This document shows, piece after piece, positions 26,843-40,343 of a stretch of DNA of 60,000 nucleotides (positions are counted from its first letter, which is position 1; the number at the start of each line of letters is the position of its first letter). Under the pieces are notes generated by a model, which was not told where the DNA came from, made no database searches, and saw only the letters and a list, made by a program, of their open reading frames with translations. The DNA comes from Bugula neritina. Taxonomy: Eukaryota > Bryozoa > Gymnolaemata > Cheilostomatida > Bugulidae. Position numbers and translations under genes: made by a program. The stretch lies in assembly GCA_964035545.1 (NCBI GenBank), contig OZ037767.1, positions 25,221,628 to 25,281,627 of the forward strand. The letters are read 5' to 3'.

Positions 26843-29800
26843 TTCCAAGCTGTTTCTCTAATTATATTATGGTCTAGATGCTTTGTTGACAGCACTAATA
26901 ATAACAACCACTAGAAATTAGTCAGCAGGCTGCTTGAGTTCAGAGGTCAAATGTTCTAAGCACCAAATTAAACCATATAAAAGTTTGAAAAGTGTAACAA
27001 AGTACCAAAGCGTAGAAAAGCAAACAATAATTAATTTTTCTTCAATTATCAGAAATATATAAGGTTTTCTGCTGCCTAGCACATTTATTTTAATATTTAT
27101 AACTATATTTAACTATTATAATTATTTATATTATATAATATATAATAATATATGTTATATATAACATATTATATCATATAATGATATACTATCTTACATA
27201 ATAAGATTGTATATAATATATATTTTTATAATTATAATTTAATTCTAGTTATTAATTATAATGTGGTAAGAATATGGGTATAAAATGTCATGCATATATG
27301 AATAATAACTTGATAATAATACCATAATGATCCAATTTAAATTCTACAGTCCCCCCCCTCCCCTGTTATTCTTTTAGCTCACACTAACTTATGTTAATAA
27401 AACCTCAAATAGTTGAAAACTTGAAAAAACTGTTCTAAATAAAGTGCAATATGGCAACTATTTATTTTTCGATTTTTGATGAGCAACATTTTTCTATATA
27501 GAATCATATTCAAATTAAAATAAATAAATTTGATATCTATCAAAGAAGATAAAAAGTGAGAAAAGTTATAGCAACTGAAAATATGCTTGATAAAAATGTG
27601 CTATAGGTATTATTTACAGGATGCAAAAGAGATGTACATGTAAACCAATAAATTTTTTTTTATTTTAGAAGCATGTGAATTTTTTTACCTTTTTACTTAA
27701 TACTTATTATTGTAGATCAGTAATTAAATAAGTTGTCTCACTTGTTAAAATTTTTCTATGCTAGTCATTACAAATTGCCAAAAGATAAAATAAAGATTGA
27801 TAACTTATATAATACTTAAAATAAGGGATGGTGTTTAAATAAAATCTGTTACTATAGTAACGCTAGAGCCATTATAAAACACATTTTATAGATTGTTTTT
27901 TTATTAAGTATTATAAAATCTGCAAATTACAATATGAGGGTTTTATAGTTTTTTATTTTATTAAATAGAAACAATCAGTAATCTAACATAATATTATATT
28001 TTAATTCCCCTAAACTGGCTTTCAAATAAATGATCTCAACAAAACAGTTTTTGCAGCACCAGCATAAAAACGATATAAACAGTATGTAATCTTATTATAA
28101 ATATCATTGTTGATAAAATTGTTTTGGTCTTAAAATAATTAATCTATACTAATTTGATTTTATTATTAAAGTTGGCAATTGAAATAATATTACATATGTT
28201 AAAAAGTACAATTTGTCATCATTGCAACAAATACATGCAAAGCATAAACTACTATTAAACTAGGTACTGCAGTGGCTGAGATGATGAATCAGGGTATGTT
28301 TTAATTATAAAGTTCTTGCAAGTTACACTCTATACCTAGTTCTCATAATTCTTATTAAAGTTATATACATTATTATTATATGTATTTATGAGCACCTATA
28401 TCTGTATATCATTATGTTTAATGGCATTTTGAAAAAGAACTAGCAAATAAAGTTTACAACAATAATACTCCGTTGCCAAAATATATTAGCATTTGTTTGC
28501 GAATAATATAATTTATGTATTTGTAGCTGTAAGCTTAGCTAATAATAACTTTAGACTTTGCAACATGTACAACTGGCATCTTGTTTTCTAAAGAACTGTA
28601 GAAAGCTATATGGGAGCGAGGGTTCAAAATTCTGAATTCTCACAGATCTAGATTGCTCCATCTGTGGTTGATATGTTGTACATTTCATCCATCAACTCTA
28701 GTCAAAGCAATGTCACACAAAATGTATACCTCAGCCGTTCTCAGCAAATGAAAAGCAAACGCTACCAAAGAACTTTAGCTTATCAGCTTATGGAGCTTGC
28801 CACATAATGATTGCGCTCCACAGCAACTGAAGATAAGAAATTAAAATAAATATAAATTAAAATATGATGTATATAGCATGAGTTTGGTAAAAATACAGAA
28901 AATCCTTGGCCAAGCTAGTTCAGGTTATTAAGGTTAGTTACAACAGAGAGACAGAATTTTCTAAATTAGTTATTATTACTAGTAATTAATATTATTTATT
29001 TTTATTTTTGTAAAAATGTTTGAACAAATGGAAAGTTTGTCTATGTAGTTTTCGAATAAATGCAGCGTTTTAGTAAAATTTATCACCAAGAGTGATATTC
29101 AGAAAGTTTTTTCTAATTTTTTTGTTAATTTAAAAAAATAATTACCTGTTCTAGATAAAGAGTCAATTTAAATTTAGAGGCAGCATAAATTAGTTGGTGG
29201 ATATGACGCATGTGCTGTCTACAACTCTCAAAGTGCTCACACAGTTTAGTAAACATGTACTGCATGAAGAATTACAATTTAAAGATAATAAAAAACTTGT
29301 AAGTAATTTTATTAAAATAATTTTTCAGAAAAGCTTAATTGGATTTGTTAAAATAGGGATTTTAAAAAAATAGTCTGTTCAGGTTTGGCCAATTTCTTTT
29401 TTCCAAGGGTGATAGTAAATTTTAATTGACTTTATTAAAGTCGAGTTTAGAAAAGGTAAGATTTTTTTTGCATTCAATGCATTAACTTTCAAGCTACGAA
29501 ATGTAACTTTGTTCTCTGCTTTTGTGTGATTTAAAAGTTGTTTTGTTAAGTTTGATATTATCATACAACATTTATACATATGCAAATTTCTAAAAGAAAA
29601 ATAATTATCACAAACACCACTGTAGAGTAACTAAAATTAGTTATATTATATGAAGCTTGTATACATTTGTAGTCATTAAGCAAGCCTTTGAACCCTATAT
29701 TTGTTAGTAAAAAATCCAGCTTAAAATTGACAGATATGACTAACAGGCATAAACAATTTGTGTATATTATAACTGGTATAATTTAATATAAAATAAAAAA

Positions 29801-30979
29801 ATAGTATAACAAAATATATCAAAGTCTGGACTGACCCATATTTAAATTACAAGAGTTTAGTGCCAAGCACTTGTAAAAATAATATTATATTTAAATTTTA
29901 CAGTTTAAAAGTAATGGAAAATCACAATATGTTCACTTTCTCATGGGTCCATATAGCATAGTAAAGAGAGTGGCAGGGTGTACAACGTTGGAACCATGAG
30001 GGGAAAACTCCAAGTCAGAAGGTTTTACAAACTTCATTTCTAACTGATTCCTGGTGTTGAATTGAACTTGTAGAAGTGATTGATGATATTTACTGTCAAC
30101 ATCTATGAGTATGAGTTGAACATATAGAGAGGTTTCTCTAAAGAGTAATTATAGACACATATAGACACACACATATAGACAGGCGCGAGAAAATAGTTTT
30201 AAATTGAAAAAAACCTATCCTCAACACCAATTCTGAACAAGGGACAAAATATGACAGCAATTTTGATGTCGCCATGGGAAGGTATGACAATGCTGAAGCC
30301 TGCCAACTAACTGGAACTTACCTGCTAAGTTTGTTATTCACCGAAATAAATCTGGACTGCAACTTTGGTTTTATACAGATATGACGGACTTATAGTTTGC
30401 AAAGGAACACACCACAGTATTAAACAGAATAAAAAAAGAACTTGCTGCTTTTTCAGAAAATTAAATCTCCAATGTTAAACAAACCTTACACCAAACTAGG
30501 AAAAACTACCCTTTACACACACAAACAATTAAGCAACCACCTTAACCTATAGCTGCAGTACTGAAAAGCTCACCAGAAAATATAAATAAAAGACTTAGTG
30601 CACTATCATCCAGTAAAACTGAGTTCAATGCCACTGTGCGATGCTACCAAGATGTACTCATAAACAGTGGGTACAACTTTATGTAAATTGAAATACAATC
30701 CAGCATTGAAACCTATTAAAAATAGGAAAAAAAACATAAATCAAGCAGTTTGACATTTTTGAAAGATACTTTATAAATTTTATAGCTTTAGTTATGTTGG
30801 ATTTATTGGGAAAAGAAGGAATGCTTTTATAGTTGTTGTGTTGTCAGAATTTAAGGGAGAGTTCTGATCTTGCATTATTACAACTTGCAGTTTGTAAACC
30901 TTATAAATCTCTTAATTGATTCACTATTTACCCTAGAAAGAGGTCGCTGGTTGCATTCAAACTGTAACTAAATAAGTAA
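26843..30979. other. Intergenic region between divergent Fox and methyltransferase genes (right copy)
   Basis: Counterpart of 5536-9675, well conserved base for base, with the same AT-repeats near 27.1-27.25 kb and the family fragment at 29940-30153. No other gene seen. Confidence 0.6.
29940..30153 (-). pseudogene. Decayed 3' fragment of the array secreted-protein family (right copy)
   Basis: Counterpart of 8632-8845 with the same 2-bp frameshift after EKPLY and the same altered C-terminus. No other exon of the family is recognisable nearby. Confidence 0.85.
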
Positions 30980-33900
30980 ATGTTACCATCTCACTCTCCG
31001 CCTGCATACTGCGTGATGTCTAAAACAGAAGATACTGAAGAGCTGATCCCAGCCAGTAAGAGATATGAAGACGTCTCTCTCAGTGCTGAATATGTCAAGT
31101 CGAGAATCAGATATCCGAATTCTGTGTTTGAGACAGTCATGGGCTATGTTGAAGAATCGGTGAGACTCATATATTACTGTACACTATAATATGCATGCTA
31201 TATGTATGCTATACATATTCTATACATATGCTATGCATATGCATATATGTATGCTATATCTATGCTATTATATACATACATTATGCTATATGTAAGCTAT
31301 ACATATATACTATGCATCTGATATACATATTTTTATATATGTGTTATACATATGCTACTAATATGTTATGCATATGCTATGCATCTGCTATACACTTTAA
31401 ACAGATTTAGATTTAAAAATATAAAACTTAGTGCAAATAAGCAGTTTTCTATAAATTGAAAAAGCTATGTGTACAACAGATAGAAAAACTGGAAAAAAGC
31501 TTTTTTAGATATAAAAATGTCAACATGTAGATTGGTTGCACGTTAACAGAGCACTCTACTGTCAAATATAGTCTGAGGTACTCACAAGGCATGCAGGCAC
31601 CTTGTAAATACGTTGATGATTATTTTAAATAATCCAACAGAGTTCTGACAATTTTTTCAATTTTTTTATGCCTATAACTTATTATAGCCAGCATTTACAC
31701 TGAATTTCACGATGTGTTTTCATGTCTGTGATATGCAAAAATTCCATCAATCAATCATATTATTGTATATTTTATCTTAACTACTTGATTGTTTCTCTGA
31801 TAAGGAGTTGACTGTTCATGAACACAATATCCCATATATTATTATATGTACATCACTAACTTACTGAAGTGCATTCAATATTCATTAGCTTGGTCAACCA
31901 CCCAAATACCCCTTAGCTGTGGACGTTGGATGTGGACCAGGCTTAATGTCTACAGTATTCTTAGCTCCATACTTTGATAAAGTACTTGGAGTAGACATCA
32001 GTGAGTCCCAGATAGAGCAGGCAACCCTTCAAAACCGGCATCTGAACATTAGCTATATGTAAGTGTTGTAATATAATGAAGATGATAACTATAAGGATGT
32101 ATTCTAATATAAACATCAACTACTGTATGCTGTATTGTGATTTGAATTATCATTTCATTACTAGATAGCCGAAGTTTGAAAAGTAAAACTAATGAAATCA
32201 GACTGATTCTATGTAAATTTTGTTTATTTGTCAATTAAAGTCATACTACATGCATCCCTTCAGAGTTTCCCCAGGAGAGTCCCTCCCTGTAGAGGACAAC
32301 TCCGTAACCCTGGTGCAAGCTGCTACAGCACTGCACTGGTTGGATCATGAAAAGTTCTACAGAGAATGTGACAGAGTTCTGGTTCCTGGAGGAGTTATTG
32401 CTGCCTTTAACTATAAGCTGGATATAGAAGTGATAAAACACCCTAACAGCAATCAGCTTCATCAAATCTTTTCAGAGGTTTGAAAAGACAATTTTTTCAA
32501 AAGCTTAAAATGCAGTCAAATATTCTAATATATGAATGAAATATAATCAAATTCAAGAATATATCACTATATTATGTTCATAACACATTTGCTTTGCATG
32601 AAAACTGCTGATAAAATGTCAAATTATTGCTTTAATAGACCCTTTTAGAGATTCCCAATGTCCCCCTTATACAATTAAGAGTTGTGGTCCCTCAAAATGA
32701 AATTTGTCTTGCAAAGTAGGCTTGAACTCATTTTTGTGGTTTTGGTTGATGCATGAGCAATGCTTAAGTGCCACTACATAAATGCATTCAAGGTTATTTC
32801 TGTCAAAATTATCTAGGAAGAGATATTTTTAAAATTTCTTTGAACTGCTAATATGTGTGCTTATACCAAAATATCTATCTCCTAAAATTATAATTATATA
32901 GCATAATTAGAATTCTAAGTAGCAGCCAAACTTTAAATTGTTAATGAGTTTGTTTTTTACACAAAGGTTCAACCTTGTTCACTGTGGGAAACCACAACTC
33001 TTAATTGTAAAGGGGATATCAGGGACCTCTGAAAAGGGTCTATTGTCGTACTGAATGAGTATAACTGTTTACTTCAAATGTTTTTTCATTTAATAAAAAT
33101 GTTTTCATACTGTTTAATATTTGCTGTTGTGCTTTGCAGCTTACTATCAGTATAATATATTATAACTTTATTGTTCTATATTAGATAATGGACAGGATAA
33201 CTTCATCCAGTGAAAATCCATATTTCTCTAAACACTGCAGAATGGTTTTAAACAAATACACTGACCCTTCAATGCAGATACCTTATGAAAGCAGAAAGAG
33301 GTGAAAATTTACAATTATATACATACAGTGATGCTTAGTCATACTGTTAGCAGTTAATTAATCTACTTTTAAGTTAACTTTGAGTCTCATAAAATAAAAC
33401 TATATACTTAGAAAACGAAGGTATAGGTGCAGTAATGGAGAAATTGAGAAAAGCCTGTGTTTTAGATTAGAAATGTAACAAAAGAAGTTATGCTCTCACA
33501 AGAATTTCAACCTACGCCCCAAACCAAAATTCAATAATAAAATTAAAGAACTTGGGCTTTCTCAATTTCTCCACTACTGTTCCAAGTGTAAAACAAAGTT
33601 TTCTAGTGTCTTTTGTCTGCATTCAGTTCCAATTATATGAGCTTGCTACTCAATCACTGGGTCTCTGTGATTGTTCTTCCAGACTAGACGGTCAGTACAT
33701 GGAGGTCTCCAGCACGATATCTGATTCGTTGAGGTGTCTGATGACTGCTGCCTTTGTCAAACATTATGTCAACAGTTGTGAAGAAAATAAGAAGTGGTGG
33801 CAAGATTGTCATACAAGGTATATTTGGGTGTGCATATAATACGTATACAATAGCTAAGAATATATTGTACCTGCAAAAAGGCCAGCATGTTTGTATTTAG

Positions 33901-34495
33901 CAGCACTTCAGACTAGATAAGCAATTAATGTACTACAGAAAAAGTATGCAGTGAGAAAAAGTTGTAGCTTAAATTTTTGGCTATAATCTAAGCAAAAGCT
34001 CTGGCTGGAAAGTTGGCAAGTAGATATGGACTTTCTTGCAGTTAGATTTGCCACGTGATGCAAGAACATGAGTAAGACACAGGAGCAGTCTTGTGACTTT
34101 GTGACAGTATACGTTTTCATGACCTTGGGTTCATCTCATAGTGCTACTAAAGCTTAGGTAGAGTTTGAGCCACTTATCTTATGGGAATAAATGATTTCAT
34201 ACTACACCAACACCCCCTTATACTTTCGATATAATATCCTGTTTAGTGTATACAGTTATATAATATACTGTTTAGTGTATACATGGGTATAGGAAATAAT
34301 GTTTAATATACACATAATACACTGTTGAGTGTATAATACACACTCACCAGTGTATCATGTATATACTTACCATATATTATATGGTAAGTATTCTAACATT
34401 TCAGACTAATGGAGGCATATGGTACAGATGATCCAGAGGCACCCTTAATTTATCAGCTCGAAGTCTTTATGCTTCTGGGACAGAAACCAAAATAA
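30980..34495 (+). CDS. Class I SAM-dependent methyltransferase (Methyltransf_11 type), right copy
   Basis: Paralogue of the gene at 9676-13325 within the right duplicate. Exons are 30980-31159, 31889-32058, 32264-32477, 33185-33300, 33683-33817 and 34405-34495, 301 aa, with every phase matching. The protein has the same VDVGCGPG, GVDIS, ATALHWLDHEKF and VLVPGGVIAAF motifs. It differs from the left copy by one missing residue near the N-terminus (KTEDTEEL against KTEDYTEEL) and a few substitutions. Exon 2 is single here, so this copy probably shows the ancestral state. No stop, frameshift or lost splice site was found; it looks intact. Confidence 0.88.
31190..31395. repeat. Degenerate ATGCTATACAT-type repeat, intron 1 of right methyltransferase
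   Basis: Counterpart of the repeat at 9889-10095. Reading frames crossing it are products of the short repeat and are not genes. Confidence 0.8.
32638..33040. mobile_element. MITE-like element, 403 bp, in intron 3 of right methyltransferase
   Basis: Orthologous position and same length as the element at 11464-11866, with the same terminal inverted repeats (GACCCTTTT...AAAAGGGTC) and flanking TA. Shared insertion of the duplicated block. Confidence 0.8.
33430..33579. mobile_element. Small inverted-repeat (MITE-like) element, intron 4 of right methyltransferase
   Basis: Counterpart of 12256-12405 with the same CAGTA(A/G)TGGAGAAATTGAG arms and the same length. Confidence 0.72.
34231..34288. 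repeat. Two 29-bp tandem repeats, intron 5 of right methyltransferase
   Basis: Units at 34231 and 34260, equivalent to two of the three units at 13032-13118. Confidence 0.75.
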
Positions 34496-35031
34496 GCCGA
34501 GAGATCCTAAACAGTGAAAATGAGCATAAGTCTGTTTGTTTTTTCATTTCATAGAATTTAGTTCTGTGTGAAGGTTCAAATAGCAACAGAACTCTGTCTA
34601 CAATCTGTCATACTAACCACTTAATTATTTAGCATACAAAAGTTGAGTGTTGATTTTCCCACAAAGTTGTCTTTTCAACAGTATAATAAACTAGTACTAT
34701 AAAGATTTACTTTAGCTTGCCAATAGCTATATATTCTAAATAACATATCTGTTGAGAAAAACTGGGACTAGAACATGTGATCTAGATATGGTTATCTGAG
34801 GAGTATTACACAACAACTTAATGAATAAATAGCTAGTATAGTATTCATGTTGATACATGCAGTGTTCAAATTTATTTTTTTGTAAAACAAACTCAAGCTC
34901 ACAACCATGGGCAACATACCAGTATGATCTAAATATATCATGTAGTACTGTATTAAAACTCTCAAAATACTGATACATGCAGTTAAAAATCATGCGCACA
35001 CACGCACGCACGTACGCGCTAGCGCGCGCGC

Positions 35032-35245
<214 letters not shown>

Positions 35246-36394
35246 ACTCATGTCATACTTTGTTGTGAATTGCTAAATTGTTGCATGCTAGCATATTATG
35301 AAGATTCTCCATTATTAGAGAAAAAGGTGAGTAACTTTCCATGCTATGGCTGCAGATGGTCAAAAACTGGTAAGTGATTGAGGAAGTAAATGTTTTTGAC
35401 TATAAAATGCTGCGACAGAATTTACATGATTGAATTTTCCACCTTAGGATACTTGATTTTATAGAATGGTATTTACTATGCTATGTATTCATTATTGACT
35501 CATTCAAATCTGGAAATTCCCCTTGACAGAGAAAATGTAAACATAAGCTTTTGTTAATCAAACCAAAGCTTTAAATTTACATTCATTGACTTTATTCAAC
35601 TTCAATTATTAGTTTTATTATTGCCTCTAATAAGAGCTCAAATGCTTAAATGTTTTGAAATCAAAAACGTTTCCTTATAAGCAGTTCTACTATGTACAAA
35701 AATTTATTCAGGTTTTTTAGCAATCTATTTTTTAAAAAAAAAGAACATGCTCAAAGGTTTTGTTACTCAAGCTATTTTTTAGAATGTGTTGTTTAAATGA
35801 CTAAGTGGTTAGCATAGTATTATATAGGAATTCCTAAACAAATAATTTTTTTTCACCATCATTTCGTTTGGTTACTCAACATTTTGTTCTCATTACAAAT
35901 TCTTTTTGTCATGTGAAAAAAATATTTTACAGCTAATTGAAGGATCTGAAATTTTGAACTTTAAAAAAAAAGTAATGGATAAGCTTAAATTAACAAAGAC
36001 AAATAAGTCTTCTAGTAAAACAACTATAATTTTATAATTAATGCTAACATGAAAACCAATATTCGAGTGTCTTCAGTCTAAAAATACACCTATGATTCTC
36101 TGTTGTTTTAATTTTCTTAAAACATACAATAAAGGACTTTCAGCTGCATGTAACAGAAAATTATATACCAGGCGTTAGACACTGCAGAGCTGCAGAACAT
36201 CTAATGCAGTAATATATATTTTTAATGAAAGGAAATGAAGCTGGTAGGGAGCTTAGCAATACATATGTGGTATTTTCCATAAAGTAAAATATATTCTACA
36301 TAAAAAGATGCTCATCAATTACATCCCTTTTCAAAGAGATAAATACAAAATGATCATCTTATTTCGCAACACTTGGGAAAAGGCCATCATTTAC

Positions 36395-36402
36395 TATAAA
36401 AG
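36395..36402 (+). promoter_or_regulatory. TATA box of A1
   Basis: TATAAAAG, 104 bp before the A1 ATG, a spacing like that of the TATA boxes of A2, A3, B1 and B2 (about 90-110 bp). Confidence 0.6.
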
Positions 36403-36505
36403 ACAAACGAGATGGCATTTAAAGCCATATCAACTTTTCAATAGTTACAGCTTGGATACTGTTTTTTTCAAATTCATTTTAATAACCATAGAGAAATTAA
36501 TCAGC

Positions 36506-37790
36506 ATGAAGGTAAGTATAATATCTGTATTAGATGAAAGTACTTTGAGAGAATATTGACAACTTTATGATTAAATGATATTGTAATTAAGTCAATGGCT
36601 TAATTGATTTCTAACTTTTGATTGCTCTTTTTTTTTAACTAGGCAACTCTTATTTTCCTGATGGCTGTGCAAGGAATAGCTAGTTACGCTTCTGGGACAT
36701 CAGGTAATACTGGAAGAGCCCTTAAAAGAATGTCAGATATTAATGATGAAGCCATGAAACAGGCATTGATACTGGTACGAATATTTGTTATAAGTAAAAG
36801 TATAACTTTTGGTATTGGGAGTTTATATAACATACTTTGCAATCAATCAAAATATTTTTTAGAAATATAAGTTACAGTATACTCGTACATATATGAGTAG
36901 CTTTACGAGCAATACTTTTTTATATTGTCAACTATTATATCAAATGTTGAGAAACAGTTTATATTTACTGAATGACAGAAAGCATGTGTTGTAGCCGGAT
37001 ATGAGTAGCAGAGTTCAGTTATACAGCCATCTTGGAAACGGATTTCTGCATGTTCAACAGAAATCCAACAAAAATCAGGAGAAACCACTCAAAGCAAGAA
37101 ATTCTGACTCTCACAAAACCAGTATGCATGCATAACCTCTACAAATTCTACCATACTACATTATTATATTATGGCGTTTTTTATTTGCACTTGAATTCCT
37201 TTCAGTATATAATGTTGACTCGTACTTGTAGCATATTTATGGCGATCTAGAAGTTCCAATGGGAAATCCTATCTTGTAACCTTTATGACAAATACTGGAG
37301 TAACCAACTATAATGGTAATTCCCCTCTTCATCCAGATGGAGTTCTTGAGAGATTAGTCAAATCTGGAGACCGTCTGGTCGCTAAAGTAAGTGTTCTTCA
37401 ATATCGTAATAGACTGCTGAACATCTAAAATCATGAGGAAATACATCACAGTTTATACAGATGCACTTATTTACCTATACCTTTATGTTGTAGAAAGTGG
37501 ATATTGATGAAGCTGCACATTTTCTGGTTAAACGATTTCCTCCAGTTTGTAATGAGACTAAAGATTACTCTTTAGAGAAACCTCTCTATGTTCAACTCAT
37601 GCTCATAGATGTTGATAGTGAATATCATCAATCACTTCTACAAGTTCAATTCAACACCAGGAATCAGTTAGAAGTGAAGTTTGTAAAACCTTCTGACCCA
37701 GATTGTCTCCCTCCTGGTCACAATGTTGTCACACCATCTGTACACCCTGGAACTCTGTTTACTATGCTATATGGACCTTGGATAGAGTAA
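36506..37790 (+). CDS. A1: predicted secreted protein of an unrecognised family
   Basis: Five exons: 36506-36511 (ATGAAG), 36643-36774, 36995-37121, 37232-37386 and 37494-37790 (TAA), 238 aa, all phases matching. The N-terminus MKATLIFLMAVQGIASYASG looks like a signal peptide. A possible dibasic cleavage site ALKR follows near residue 36. Exon 3 is rich in Lys, Asn and Gln. The C-terminal half (exons 4-5) has HPDGVLERLV, DEAAHFLVKRFPPVCNETK with an N-glycosylation sequon, QVQFNTRNQLEVKF and a final GTLFTMLYGPWIE. Only two cysteines are seen in the C-terminal exon, possibly one disulfide. I do not recognise the family or its function. The signal peptide exon differs from A2/A3 (MQVTSRVQFCALL), while the rest is nearly the same. 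It faces B1. Confidence 0.85.
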
Positions 37791-37833
37791 CTCATTGTCT
37801 TTGTTGCATGTGTTTATCTTGCATAGTTCCTTA

Positions 37834-37839
37834 AATAAA
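37834..37839 (+). terminator. Poly(A) signal of A1
   Basis: AATAAA 44 bp after the A1 stop; a matching signal follows A2. Confidence 0.6.
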
Positions 37840-40343
37840 ATAATCCCTAAGCTACATCATTAAAACATATTTTCTATAACAAATTATTATATCTTTATAA
37901 CGTTTAAAATCTTACAATTTAGTTGTTATTTATTTATTTTCACTTCATAAAATTAATTTTAGTTATTATTTGAAACTTTTATTGTATGGTTTCAATTGTT
38001 AACAGTTATTTATATTCATAATATTACATTTACGTATAACTTTTGAATTTAATAAATTAATTTCAAATTAGCTTAAATCTGTGTTCTGTGCACTAATATT
38101 AAATTTATTATTATTTGAGTCAGCTTGAATTTTCTCCAAAATGGGTCTGCCGCAATTATAGGCTTACACAGTACAAATAGTTATATAATATCAATGTACT
38201 ATACAGTACAATCATCAAAATTACAAAAAAATGTAGAAACAAGAATTATGTAAAGGAGACTTTAACATGGGTTGTAAGTGTCTTGCATCCTTTTACCTAT
38301 TTATCTAAAACAAAATTTATAAATAAATAATACAGTAATATAAAATCAAAGATGCTGCAAATTCTAAATCAGCACCCAAGGCTAAATAAAGGCCAAGTAT
38401 GCAGTGCATTAAAACTTTCCAGATGTTACTGAAAATTAGTTATATAACAATTAATGCTACAATTAAGTTCACTCTATTTGAATTAACATGTTTGTCATGA
38501 AAAATAGCTAGATATAACAAAGCATTGATAGTAATATCACAAGTTAATAGTAGCTGTCAAATCCTATAGAAAATAAGATGAAAAATTCTTTCATAAAAAG
38601 CAATTAGTTTCTATATTATAATAAAATGCTGTTTGTTTGAATAACAACAATGAAAGAGTAGCATTCAGGTAATAAACAAAAGCAGTCTTTCAATATTGAC
38701 ATCATGTTTAGGAATTTAAATTAATAACTGAACACATAGTAAATAGTACAAAAAAAATATATCATGATATATTTTAATCAGATTTGTAATATTTGAAAGA
38801 TCCAAAATTAACTTTTACGGTTTTCTGGTGACCATATCAATTCAAACGGAAGGTATACAACTGAGTGAAGTTTTGAGAGCGACTTATATATGAACAACAA
38901 TATGTAACCTGGATCTAATAAGATCAAAGGTTTATTAGTGATGATAATTATTGAAATAGTTTGTTTTCTAATGCAAAAAGTAAGATGCATCCATCACTGA
39001 TAGTTACACAATTTAAATATTTCAATTGTTTCAATACATACTCTGTTTTCGAGTAGGTGGCAGCATCACAACACCAAGTTCATTTGGGTCATTGCATGCA
39101 AGCATATCTGTACTAAAAGAAAAGAGATAATTGCATCGAAGATTTGTGTAATTTATTAACAACAAAGCCATAATTGCCATATGTGCATTATAAGTACCAT
39201 CAAAATATAAAAATATTCACTCATACAAAAAGTTTGAAACTGACCTTCAACTTTAGGTCAAGGAGAAAGCTTGAAAGCTCTGCTTTCTATTTAGCACCAA
39301 TTAAGCTATACTATAGAGGCTATGCTGTTTAAACAACCTACCTGGCTATATTAGAGCAGAAATGTGAAACTATTAAACCTTACAACTATTTGACATCCTT
39401 GTCTATGATGGCACAAATGATCATTTTAAAGAAGTTAAAAAACGTATCTTATCATATCACAACAAGCTCCAAGCTTAGTACCATGCAATCTAAATGGTTG
39501 CTTATTATATTTACAATCTTTGATTGACAATATAGAAAAGTCATCTATAAGTTATAGAATATTTCATAGCTAACAGTTATATCTTCACATTTGATATAAA
39601 CTTTGTAATTCTTTGTATTATTAGTTTTAGCACAAGTTAACAACATATTAAGATGTTCTCGCTCATAACTTCCTAATTATTTGTTTCAAGTTTATTTAGT
39701 TTTAGCAAAAAATTATGAGCACAGTAAACATTTTAATATATTTCCAGTATTGTAAATGAGGCCTTATACTTTTTTACATTTTCGATTCTATGTCTTTTAT
39801 AAAGTTGGCCTAACACCATGTTAATTTAAATTTTATCTATTTCTAGCTTTCACGGGTACAAACAAGTCATGAGTTGTTTAGTAGATGGTGTTTTTATCAA
39901 TGTTCAATAGCTGCTGAATAGTAGCACGGATAAGAATAAAGCAGAAGCTAAACTAGAATACATGTATATGATAGCTGAACTTGGTGCTATTAAGACAGGA
40001 TATAACTTTCAACTGCAATTGTGAACTAATTGAGCTTCAAAAAACCAAGAATTGAACATAGTGAGAGAATCCACTTTATTTTATCAATGAGAGTGAAAAG
40101 CAGTTTATCCACAAATATCAGCCTATGAAGCAAGAAGAAAATAAATAAATATGTATTTATATGGTTTAGCAAAACATATTATTCAATAAATAATTTCAAC
40201 CAAACACAAAAGTAAATGTGAATAATAATATTATAGTGATATAACATAATTAATATATATAAAATAAAAGAATTTAAAACACACAACTTTGAATAATATA
40301 ATAAGACTATGTCTTTGGATTTGGAAAGCGTGAACAATCTGAG
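37840..40343. other. Spacer between convergent A1 and B1
   Basis: About 2.5 kb, AT-rich, repeated at 48385-51122 with the same order of sequence. No exon found. It contains the SINE-free version (38381-38400) of the site that carries a SINE in the second unit. Confidence 0.6.
38381..38400. other. Empty SINE target site
   Basis: gctaaataaaggccaagtat here corresponds to the place where, in the second array unit, a SINE sits between two copies of gctaaaggccaagtat. It shows the pre-insertion state, apart from a 4-bp difference. Confidence 0.85.
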